From assembly GCF_031753505.1 (NCBI RefSeq), contig NW_027099862.1, positions 62,001-126,000 of the forward strand: a stretch of 64,000 nucleotides of DNA, in the 5' to 3' direction. The notes under the pieces are model-generated. The model made no database searches. It saw only the letters and a list, made by a program, of their open reading frames with translations, and was not told the DNA's origin. This stretch comes from Anomalospiza imberbis (Eukaryota; Chordata; Aves; Passeriformes; Viduidae). Every line of letters begins with the position of its first letter. Position 1 is the stretch's first letter. Shown in pieces: positions 12,401-24,400 of this stretch. The translations under genes and the position numbers were made by a program.

Positions 12401-15400
12401 GGGACGTTTTTGGGGTGTCCCATCCCCAGGGGCGAGCCCAAGATGTGGTACGGGATGGGATGAAGAGGATTTTGGGGTGGGATCAGGAGGTTTTTAGGGT
12501 GGGATCAGGAGGTTTTTAGGGTGGGATCAGGAGGTTTTTAGGGTGGGATCAGGAGGTTTTTTAGGGTGGGATCAGGAGGTTTTTAGGGTGGGATCAGAAG
12601 GTTTTTAGGGTGGGATGAGAAGGTTTTTAGGGTGGGATCAGGAGGTTTTTAGGGTGGATCAGGACGTTTTTGGGGTGTCCCATCCCCAGGGGCGAGCCCA
12701 AGACGTGGTACGGGGTCCCGTCGTTCGCGGCCGAGCACCTGGAGGAGGTGATGAAGAAGCTGACGCCGGAGCTGTTCGAGAGCCAGCCCGACCTCCTGCA
12801 CCAGCTCGTCACCCTCATGAACCCCAACACCCTGATGGCCCACGGCGTCCCCGTGAGTTGGGGGTGTCCCCCGGCCCCCCTGGGCCTTGTCCCAGCCTGC
12901 TGAGCCCAGGTGTGAGCCCAGGTGTGTCCCCAGGTGGTCCGGACCAACCAATGCGCCGGCGAGTTCGTCATCACCTTCCCCCGCGCCTACCACAGCGGCT
13001 TCAACCAGGGCTACAACTTTGCCGAGGCTGTCAACTTCTGCACGGCCGACTGGGTGAGCTCTGGGGGCTCCAAAATACCCGGGGGGGGCCAGGAAATGTA
13101 CCTGGAGGGGCAGAAAATGTACCCAGGGGGACAGAAAAATATGCCTGGGGGGCAGATGATACACCTGGGAGGGGAGGAAAATGTAGCTAGGGGGGAAGAA
13201 AATGTACCTGTGAGGGGGAGAAAATGTACCTGGGGGGCAGGAAATATACCTAAGGGGTAGAAAATATACCTGTGAGGGGAGAAAATGTACCTAAGGGGTA
13301 GAAAATGTAGCTAGGGGGGAAGAAAATGTACCTGTGAGGGGAGAAAATGTACCTAAGGGGTGGAAAATGTACCTGTGAGAGGAGAAAATGTACCTGGGAT
13401 GGCAGGAAATATACCTAGGGGGGTAGAAAATATACCTGGGAGGGGAGAAAAATATACCTGGGGGGCAGGAAATGTACTTGGGGAGGCAGGAAATATACCT
13501 AGGAGGGAGAAAATATACCTAGGGAGGAAGAAAATATACCTGGGAGGGGGGGAAAATGTACTTAGGGGGGCCAAAAATATACCTGGGGGGCAGGAAATAT
13601 ACTTGGGGGGGGCAGAAAACATACCTAGGGGGGTAGAAAATATACCTGGAAGGGGAGAAAATGTAGTTAGGGGGCTAAAAAATATACCTAGGGGGGTAGA
13701 AGATATACCTGGGAGGGGGGAAAATGTACTTGGCAGGGGCAGAAAATACCTGGGGGTACAGAAAGTACCTGGGGGGGGGCACAGAATATCCAGGGGGATA
13801 CAAAAAAATAAAAGAAAAAAAACTGGAGGAGTGGAAAAAAACCCAAAAATTTCAAGGGGAACAATAAAATCTGCAAAGAAAGGAACCAAAAAAGGCCTGA
13901 AGGGAACCCCCAGAAACTCCAGGCTGTGTTGAGGGGTACAGGGTTTGGGGTCCCCCAGCTTTGGGGGTGCCCAGCTCTGTTCAGGGCTGTGTTTAGGGGG
14001 TTCCCAGCTTTGGGGGGTCAGCACTGGGAGTACCAGGGCTGTTTTTAGGGTTCCCCCCAGATTTTGGGGATCCCCTGACCCCCTGCCCCCTCCCATCCCT
14101 TTCAGCTCCCCGTGAGCATCGAGCACAGCCCAGTTCAGGGGTGTGGGGTGGCTCAGCACTGGGGGCACCCCACTGAGTTCAGGGCTGTGTTTAGGGGTTC
14201 CCCCCAGATTTTGGGGATCCCCATGACCCCCCCAATCCCCTGCAGCTCCCCGCGAGCAGGCAGTGCATCGAGCACTGCCCAGTTCAGGGACTCGGTTCCC
14301 AGTTTGAGGGTTCCCAGTTTGAGGGCTCAGCCCAGCCGGGTTCAGGGCTGTGTTTAGGGGTTCCCCCCAGATTTTGGGGATCCCCATGACCCCCCCAATC
14401 CCCTGCAGCTCCTGGCAGGCAGTGCATCGAGCACTGCCCAGTTCAGGGACTCAGTTCCCAGTTTGAGGGTTCCCAGTTTGAGGGTTCCCAGTTTGAGGGC
14501 TCAGCCCATCCGGGTTCAGGGCTGTGTTTAGGGGTTCCCCCCAGATTTTGGGGATCCCCCTGACCCCCCAATCCCCTGCAGCTCCCCGCGAGCAGGCAGT
14601 GCATCGAGCACTGCCCAGTTCAGGGACTCACTTCCCAGTTTGAGGTTCCCAGTTTGAGTGTTCCCAGTTTGAGGGTTCCCAGTTTGAGGGCTCAGCCCAG
14701 CCTCGTTCAGGGCTGTGTTTAGGGTTCCCCCCAGATTTTGGGGATCCCCATGACCCCCCAATCCCCTGCAGCTCCCGGCAGGCAGTGCATCGAGCACTGC
14801 CCAGTTCAGGGGTATGGGGTGGCTCAGCACTGAGGGCACCCCACTGTGTTCAGGGCTGTGTTTAGGGGTTCCCCCCAGATTTTGGGGATCCCCCTGACCC
14901 CCCAATCTCCTGCAACTCCCGGCAGGCAGGCAGTGCATCGAGCACTGCCCAGTTTGAGGGTTCCCAGTTTGAGGGTTCCCAGTTTGAGGGCTCAGCCCAG
15001 CCGCGTTCAGGGCTGTGTTTAGGGGTTCCCCCCAGATTTTGGGGATCCCCCTGACCCCCCAATCCCCTGCAGCTCCCGGCGGGCAGGCAGTGCATCGAGC
15101 ACTACCGCCGCCTGCGCCGTTACTGCGTCTTCTCGCACGAGGAGCTGATCTGCAAGATGGCAGCGAGCCCCGAGAAGCTGGACCTGAACCTGGCGGCCGC
15201 CGTGCACAAGGAGATGTTCGTGCTCGTGCAGGAGGAGCGCAAGCTGCGCAAGGCCCTGCTGGAGAAGGTGGGGGGCACCCCCAAAAATGGGGGGGGTGGG
15301 GGGCGCGCCCCGAGAGATGGAGGGGTGGGGTGGGGAGGGGGGAGTTGCAAGGGGGTGGTTGCGTCACGCTCAAGGGGTGATGGAGGGGTTGGGGCGCCCC

Positions 15401-18400
15401 AGAAGCTCTGGAGAGGGGTGAGGGGTGTGTTTGTGCCACCCTTAGGGGGATTGGGGGTGCTGGGGGCACCCCAAAAGCTCTGGAGAGCGGTGAGGGGTGT
15501 GTTTGTGCCTCATTCAGGGGTTATGGGGTACTGGGGGCACCCCAAAAGCTCTGGGGAAGGGGTGAGGGTTTTGTTTGTGCCACCTTTAGGGTGTTATGGG
15601 GGATTGGGGGTGCTGGGGGCACCCCAAAAGCTTTGGGGAAGGGGTGAGGGTTTTGTTTGTGCCACCTTTAGGGTGTTATGGGGGATTGGGGGTGCTGGGG
15701 GCACCCCAAAAGCTCTGGAGAGGGGTGAGGGTTGTGTTTGTGCCTCATTCAGGGGTTATGGGGGACTGGGGGCACCCCAAAAGCTCTGGGGAAGGGGTGA
15801 GGGGTGTGTTTGTGCCACCCTTAGGGGGATTGGGGGTGCTGGGGGCACCCCAAAAGCTCTGGGGAAGGGGTGAGGGTTGTGTTTGTGCCACCCTTAGGGG
15901 GATTGGGGGTGCTGGGGGCACCCCAAAAGCTCTGGAGAGGGGTGAGGGGTGTGTTTGCGCCTCCTTCAGGGGGTTATGGGGGGATGAGGGCACCCCAAAA
16001 GTTCTGAGGAGGGGGTGAGGGTTGTGTTTGTGCCACCTTTAGGGTGTTATGGGGGATTGGGGGTGCTGGGGGCACCCCAGAAGCTCTGGGGAAGGGTGTG
16101 AGGGGTTTGTTTGGTCCCTCAGGGGGTTGTTGGGGTGTTAGGGGCACCCCAAAAGCTCTGGGGAGGGTGAGGGTCGTGTTTGTGTCACCCTTAGGGGTTT
16201 ATGGGGGTGTTAGGGGCACCCCAAAAGTTCTGGAGAGGGGTGAGGGTTGTGTTTGTGCCTCATTCAGGGGTTATAGGGGTGTTAGGGCACCCCAAAAGCT
16301 CTGGGGAAGGGGTGATGGTTTTGTTTGTGCCACCTTTAGGGGGTTATGGGGGATTAGGGCACCCCCTAAAAGTTCTGGGGAAGGGGTGAGGGTTTTGTTT
16401 GTGCCACCTTTAGGGGGTTATGGGGGGATTAGGGCACCCCCTAAAAGCTCTGGGGAAGGGGTGAGGGGTTTTGTTTGTGCCTCCTTTAGGGTGTTATGGG
16501 GGATTGGGGGTGCTGGGGCACCCCAAAAGCTCTGGGGTGGGGGTGAGGGTTGTGTTTGTGCCACCCATAAGGGGGGTGTTAGGAGCACCCCAAAAGTTCT
16601 GGGGATGGAGAGAGGGTTGTGTTTGGTCCCTCAGGGGGTTATGGGGGTGTTAGGGCACCCCAAAAGTTCTGAAGAAGGGGTGAGGGTTGTGTTTGTGTCA
16701 CCCTTAGGGGTTTATGGGGGGTGTTAGGGGCACCCCAAAAGCTCTGAGGAAGGGATGAGAGTTGCATTTGTGCCACCCTCAGGGGGTTATGGGGGATTAG
16801 GGGGTGCTGGGGTGCACCCCAAAATCTCCATGGTGGGGGGTGTCTGATGTGCATTTTTTGGCCCCCCCCCTGAGTTTCACAGAGGCAGAGCAGGAATGCT
16901 GGGGGGGATCTGACAGATATTTTTTTCTAGTCAGGGGATCAGGAAGGGATTGGGGGTTGCTGGGGGGCACCCCAAAATCTCCGTGGGGGGGGTCTGATGT
17001 GCATTTTTTGGCCCCCCCTGAGTTTCACAGAGGCAGAGCAGGGAATGCTGGGGGGGGATCTGACAGAATTTTTATTCCAGTCAGGGGATCAGGAAGGGAT
17101 TGGGGGTGCTGGGGGCACCCCAAAATCTCCATTGGTGGGGGTCTGATGTGCATTTTTTGGCCTCCCCTGAGTTTCACAGAGGCAGAGCAGGAATGCTGGG
17201 GGGGGATCTGACAGAATTTTTATTCCAGTCAGGGGATCAGGAAGGGATTGGGGGTGCTGGGGGCACCCAAAATCTCCGTGGGGGGGGTCTGATGTGCATT
17301 TTTTGGCCCCCCCCAGGGCATCACGGAGGCGGAGCGCGAGGCCTTCGAGCTGCTGCCCGACGACGAGCGGCAGTGTGACAAGTGCAAGACCACGTGTTTC
17401 CTGTCAGCCCTGGCCTGCTACGACTGTCCCCAGGGCCTCGTCTGCCTCTACCACATGGACGACCTCTGCAAGTGCCCCCGCAGCAAGCAGTACCTCAGGT
17501 GGGGGGGCAGGGGGGCTTGGGGGGGGCTGGGACAGGGGTTTGGGGGGTTTTGAATGGGGTTTGAATGGGGTTTGGGGGGATTTGAATGGGGTTTGGGGGG
17601 GTTTGAATGGGGTTTGGGGCGTGGGAGAGGGGGTTTGGGGGGTTTGAATGGGGTTTGGGGGGTGGGAGAGGGGTTTGGGGGTGTTTGAATGGGGTTTGGG
17701 GGGGTGAGAGAGGGGGTTTGGGGGGTTTGAATGGGGTTTGGGGGGCTGGGAGAGGGGGTGGTTGGGGGGTTTGAATGGGGTTTGGGGGGGGTATTGAATG
17801 GGGTTTGGGGGGGTTTGACTGGGGTTTGGGGGGGTGAGAGAGGGGGGTTGGGGGGGTTTTGAATGGGGTTTGGGGGGGTTTGAATGGGGTTTGGGGGGTG
17901 GGAGAGGGGTTTGGGGGGTTTGAATGGGGGTTTGGGGGGGCTTGAATGGGGTTTGGGGGGGCTTGAATGGGGTTTGTGGGGGTTTGAATGGGGATTTGGG
18001 GGGTGGGAGAGGGGGTTGAGGGGTGGGAAAGGGGTTTAAGGGGGTTTGAATGGGGTTTGGGGGGGCTGGGAGAGGGGGTTGGGGGGTTTGAATGGGTTTG
18101 GGGGGGTTTGAATGGGGTTTGGGGGGGTTTGTCTGGGGTTTGGGGGGGTGAGAGAGGGGGTTTGGGGGGTTTGAATGCGTTTGGGGGGGCTGGGAGAGGG
18201 GTTTTGGTGGGCTTGGACAGGGGTTTGGGGGGCTGGGATGGGGTTTGGGGGGGCTGGGAGATGGGTTTGGGGTGTTGGGATGGGGTTTGGGGTGTTGGGA
18301 TGGGGTTTGGGGGGCTGGGAGGTGGGTTTGGGGGGCTGGGAGATGGGTTTGGGATGTTGGGATGGGGTTTGGGGTGTTGGGATGGGATTTGGGGGGCTGG

Positions 18401-21400
18401 GAGATGGGTTTGGGGTGTTGGGATGGGGTTTGGGGGGCTGGGGTACCCTATAACGGGATGTGGAGATGTTTCAGGGGGGCTGGAGGTCTCAGTGGTTCCC
18501 TGGAAAGGGACTTGGGGACAGTTTTGGGGAGGCTGGGGACCTGGATGTGCCCTTGGGGGGGATATGGGGCTGGTTTGGGGGGGTCTGTGAGATTTGGGAT
18601 GGGGTTTGGGGGATGGGGACCTGGATGTGCCCTTGGGGGTGGTTTGGGGGGGGTCTGTGAGATTGGGATGGGGTTTGGGGGCTGGGGGACCTGGATGTTC
18701 CCTTGGGGGTGGTTTGGGGGGGTCTGTGAGATTTGGGATGGGGTTTGGGGGGCTGGGGACCTGGATGTTCCCTTGGGGGTGGTTGGGGGGGGTCTGTGAG
18801 ATTTCGGGTGGGTTTTGGGGCCCTTGTTGTGACCTTGGGGACACACATGGAGTTGAGCTGGGGGGTCTGTGGGTCCTGGCGTGACCCTGGATGAAGTCCT
18901 GCTAGTGATTTGGGGGTGCTGAAGATCTCGGGGGTGCCCCTGGCGTGGGGTGGGGGGGACACAGCCACAACCTGGGGTCTCCTCTGCCAAGCTGGGGCAT
19001 CTCTCTACCCCCCACCACCACCCGGAATCCACCCCCCCATACCCCATGAGCTCAGTCTGGGGGTCCTGTTTGTACCTTTTTGGGGGGGGGTCGTGGGTGC
19101 ACGGGGGGGCTCCCAGTGACCCCCCAGTGCCCCCCAGGTACCGCTACACCCTGGACGAGCTGCCGGCCATGCTGCACAAGCTCAAGGTGCGCGCCGAGTC
19201 CTTCGACACCTGGGCCAACAAGGTGCGCATCGCCCTCGAGGTGGAGGACGGCCGCAAGCGCAGTGAGTGGGGGTCCCGGGGAGGGGGGGGCGTGGGCGTG
19301 GGGTGGGTTTTGGGGGTCTCTGAAGTGAGGCTTGGGGGCTCAGAGCTCAGCCCTGACCCCCCTGGCTGTGCCCGGCCAGCGCTGGATGGAGCTGCGGGCG
19401 CTGGAGTCGGAGGCGAGGGAGCGCAAGTTCCCCGAGAACGAGCTGCTGCACCGCCTCAAGGGCTGCCTGGGCCAGGGCCGAGCGCTGCGTGTCCGAGGCC
19501 CTGGGGGCTCATCAGCTCCCAGGAGACCGGGGTGAGTGTCCCCTGAGTGTCCCCAGCTGTCCCCTGAGTGTCCCCAGCAGCTCAGTGTCACCATCGTGGG
19601 GCACTCTCCATGTGTGTACTCTCCATGTGTGTCCAGCCCGAGTCTCAACGTACTCGGTTTGCTGTCCCTGTTGTGCTTCTCTGTGTCCCTGTCCTGTCCC
19701 CTGTGGGTCCTGGACACTTCCGTGTCCCTGTCCTGTCCCCTGTGGGTGCTGGACACTTCCATGTCCCTGTCCTGTCCCCTGTGGGTCCTGGACACTTCCA
19801 TGTCCCTGTCCTGTCCCCTGTGGGTCCTGGACACTTCCATGTCCCTGTCCTGTCCCCTGTGGGTCCTGAACACTTCCATGTCCCTGTCCTGTCCCCTGTG
19901 GGTGCTGGACACTTCCATGTCCCTGTCCTGTCCCCTGTCCATCCTGGATACTTCCGTGTCCCTGTCCTGTCCCCTGTGGGTCCTGGACACTTCCATGTCC
20001 CTGTCCTGTCCCCTGTCCATCCTGGACACTCCTGTGTCCCTGTCCTGTCCCCTGTCCATCCTGGACACTCCTGTGTCCCTGTCCTGTCCCCTGTCCATCC
20101 TGGACACTCCTGTGTCCCTGTCCTGTCCCCTGTGGGTCCTGGACACTTCCGTGTCCCTGTCCTGTCCCCTGTGGGTCCTGGACACTTCCGTGTCCCTGTC
20201 CTGTCCCCTGTGGGTGCTGGACACTTCCGTGTCCCTGTCCTGTCCCCTGTGGGTCCTGGACACTTCCATGTCCCTGTCCTGTCCCCTGTGGGTCCTGGAC
20301 ACTTCCATGTCCCTGTCCTGTCCCCTGTGGGTCCTGGACACTTCCATGTCCCTGTCCTGTCCCCTGTGGGTCCTGGACACTTCCATGTCCCTGTCCTGTC
20401 CCCTGTCCATCCTGGACACTTCCATGTCCCTGTCCTGTCCCCTGTGGGTCCTGGACACTTCCGTGTCCCTGTCCTGTCCCCTGTGGGTCCTGGACACTTC
20501 TGTGTCCCTGTCCTGTCCCTAGGGACACTGGACACCTTCGAGTCCCCATTCTGTTTCCTGTAGACCTTCCATAAGTCCCCATGTCCCCATCCCCTCCCTG
20601 TCCCAGCAGTGCCGCTGTCCCCTCCCTGTCCCCTCCCTGTCCCAGCAGTGCTGCTGTCCCCACAGGGTCCCTTTCCCCTCCATGTCCCCTCCCTGTCCCA
20701 GCAGTGCCGCTGACCCCTCCTTGTCCCCATGTCCCTGCAGGGTCCCTGTCCCTTCCTTGTCCCAGCAGTGCTGCTGTCCCCTCCCTGTCCCCTCGGTGTC
20801 CCAGCAGTGCTGCTGTCCCCGCAGGGTCCCTTTCCCCTCCATGTCCCCTCCCTGTCCCCTCCCTGTCCCAGCAGTGCTGCTGTCCCCGCAGGGTCCCTGC
20901 GCCGGCGCTGACGGTGGAGGAGCTGCGGGCGTTCCTGGAGCAGATGAACCAACTGCCCTGTGTCATGCACCAGATCGGGGACGTGCAGGTGGGTCACATG
21001 GTGTCCCTTGGTGTCACTTGGTGTCACACGCTGTCCCAGGGGTGTCCCACAGTGTCCCAGAGGTGTCCCCTGCATGTCCCAGGGGTGTCCCACAGTGTCC
21101 TGGGGGTGTCACACGGTGTCCTGGCGGTGCCCCCTGCATGTCCCAGAAATGTCACACAGTGTCCCAGGGGTGTCACATGCTGTCCCAGGGGTGTCCCTGC
21201 ATATCCTGGGGGTGTCACACGCTGTCCCAGGGGTGTCCCACAGTGTCCTGGGGGTGTCACACGGTGTCCTGGCGGTGCCCCCTGCGTGTCCCAGAAATGT
21301 CACACAGTGTCCCAGGGGTGTCATACGCTGTCCCAGGGGTGTCCCACAGTGTCCTGGGGATGTCCCTGCATGCCCCAGGGGTGTCCCACAGTGTCCCGGG

Positions 21401-24400
21401 GGTGTCACACGGTGTCCCAGTGGTGTCCTGCAGTGTCCTGGGGGTGCCCCTGTGGTGTCCCACGATGTCCCAGCGGTGTCACCCAGTGTCCTAGGAGTGT
21501 CACCCAGTGTCCCTGCGGTGTCCCCCCCGTGTCCCATGGCTGTCCCTGACCCCGTGTCCCCGCGCAGGCGCTACTGGAGCGGGTGGAAGCGTTCCAGGCG
21601 GAGGCGCGGGCGGCGCTGGACGTGCCCCCCCCGGGCCCGGGGGCTCTGCAGGAGCTGCTGGAGCGGGGGGGCCCGCCTGGGCGTCGAGGTGCCCGAGGGC
21701 CGGCGGCTGGAGCGGCAGCTGGCCCAGGCCGCGTGGCTGGAGGAGGTGACGGCCACCCTGCGCTCCCCCCCGTGCCCGCGTGCCCCTGCCCGTCATGCGC
21801 GGCCTCATCCAGGCCGGCCGCACCGTGGCCCCCAGCCCCCGCCGTGGACGTGGCCATGGCCGAGCTGCAGGAGCTGCTGACCATCGCCCAGCGCTGGGAG
21901 GAGAAGGCTCAGATGTGCCTGGAGGCCAGGTCAGGGGGAGGGACCCCTCCCCAGGGGGAGGTGGGGGGCTGGGGCTGCAGCCTGTGTCCCCTGGGTGGGG
22001 ACAGAAAGGGGCTGGGGGCTGCCCCTCATGTGTCTGTGTGGGAAATAAAGGGGCTGGGGGCTGCCCATCTTGGCTTTGGGGGGATAGAAAGGGGCTGGGG
22101 GCTCCAGCACATGGCTTAAAGGGGCTGGGGGCTGCCTCTCGTGTCTCTCAAGGGGTTCTAAAGGGTCTGGGGGCTGCCCTTCGTGTTATAAAGGGTCTGG
22201 GGGCTGCCCCTCGTGTCTCTCAAGAGTTCTAAAGGGTCTGGGGGCTGCCCCTCGTGTCTCTCAAGGGTTCTAAAGGGTCTGGGGGTTACAGCACATGGCT
22301 TTAAAGGGTCTGGGGGCTGCCCCTTCTGTGTCTATGTGAGAAATAAAGGGGCTGGGGGCTTCCACTCGTGTGTCTGTGTGGGAAATAAAGGGGCTGGGGG
22401 CTGCTCCCCACGTGCCCAGGAAGGGATAAAGGGGCTGGGGGTGACTCTGTGGGGAGGGGCATGAAGGTTTGGGGTTCAGCGACTCCTCAGAGGTTCCTGC
22501 CCTGGGTCTGGGGGTGTCGGGGGGGTCTCGGGGTCTCTGGCTCTGACCCCCCGCCGCAGGCAGAAGCACCCCCCGGCCACGCTGGCCGCCATCATCAAGG
22601 AGGCCGAGAACATCCCGGCGCTGCTGCCCAACATCCAGGCCCTGAAGGAGGCCCTGGGCAAGGCCCGCGCCTGGATCGCCGACGTTGAGGAGATCCAGGT
22701 GGGCTCTGCACCCCCACCACCGCCCGGGGGGCTTGGGACCCCCTGGGACCCCTCACTGCACCCCCCTGAGCGCCTGGGCTGTCCCCTTGGTCATCCTCGT
22801 GTCCTTGTCCTGTCCCCGTGGACAGTGGACACCGCTGTGTCCCATCCTGCCCCCCCTGGACACCTCCATGTCCCTGTCCCCATGGATCCTGGACATTGCA
22901 CTTCCTTGTCCTGTCCCCGTGGACAGTGGACACCGCTGTGTCCCATCCTGCCCCCCCTGGACACCTCCATGTCCCCATGGACACTGGGACACCTCCATGT
23001 CCCTGTCCCCATGGATCCTGGACATTGCACTTCCTTGTCCTGTCCCCATGGACAGTGGACACCCCTGTGTCCCCGTCCTGTCCCCATGGACCCTGATACT
23101 TCTGTGTCCTTGTCACGGGCCCTGGACACTCCTGTGTCCCCATCCTGTCCCCCCTGGACACCTCCATGTCCTTGTCCCCATGGACCTCCCATCTGCCACC
23201 ATGTCCCCATCGCATCCCGTCCCTGCCACTGTGACCCCTTCCCTGTCACCATGACCCCACCAAGACCCCATTCCTGTCACCATGTCCCCATCCTGTCCCA
23301 TCCCTGTCACTGCCACCATGACCCCATCGAGGCCCCATTCCTGACCCTGCCACCATGTCCCCCATCCCTGTCCCATTCCTGTCACTGCCACCATGTCCCC
23401 ATCCCTGTCACCTCCTGTCCCATTCCTGTCACTGCCACCATGTCCCCATCCCTGTCCCATTCCTGTCACTGCCACCATGTCCCCATCCCTGTCACCTCCT
23501 GTCCCATTCCTGTCACTGCCACCATGTCCCCATCCCTGTCCCTGCCATGTCCCTGCCAGAGTGACCCCATCCCTGTCCCTGCCACCATGTCCCCATCCCT
23601 GTCCCGTTCCTGTCCCTGCCATGTCCCTGCTACTGTGACCCCATCCCTGTCCCTGCCACCGTGTCCCCATCCCTGTCCCCATCCTGTCCCGTTCCTGTCC
23701 CTGCCACCATGTCCCCATCCCTGTCCCATTCCTGTCACTGCCACCATGTCCCCATCCCTGTCCCATCCCTGTCCCTGCCATGTCCCTGCTACTGTGACCC
23801 CATCCCTGTTCCTGTCACCATGTCCCCACCAAGACCCCATTCCTGTCCCTGCCACCATGTCCCCATCCTGTTCCATCCCTGTCCCCATCCTGTCCCGTTC
23901 CTGTCCCTGTCACCATGACCCCACCAAGACCCCATCCCTGTCCCTGCCACCGTGTCCCCATCCCTGTCCCCATCCTGTCCCGTTCCTGTCCCTGCCACTG
24001 TGTCCCCATCCCTGTCCCATCCCTGTCCCTGTCACCATGACCCCACCAAGACCCCACCCTGTCCCTCCCACATCCCCATCCACCCCCACGTCCCGCTCTC
24101 ACCCCATTCCTGTCCCCACGTGTCCCCACGCCACCCCACCTGACCCCGTGCCCCCCCAGAACGGTGACCACTACCCGTGCCTGGACGACCTGGAGGGGCT
24201 GGTGGCCGTGGGCCGGGACTTGCCGGTGCGGCTGGAGGAGCTGCGGCAGCTCGAGGTGCAGGTGGGCACCGCGCACTCCTGGCGGGACAAGGCCTCCCGC
24301 ACCTTCCTCAAGAAGAACTCCTGCTACACCCTGCTCGAGGTGGGTCTGGGGGGGCTCTGGGGTGTTGGGGGGGGGTCCTGGCAGGGCGCTGACCCCCCCT

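Noticed and set aside
20890..20892. Acceptor for KDM5C k15 at 20890-20891
   Set aside because: It would put the exon out of frame. The upstream NAGNAG at about 20869-20874 keeps the frame and adds the conserved P-x-R-V segment.
19536..21093. Long open frames on both strands (S-L-S-C-P-L-W-V-L-D-T and its antisense)
   Set aside because: Product of the 39-bp minisatellite, which has a period divisible by three. No start context, splice partner or domain.
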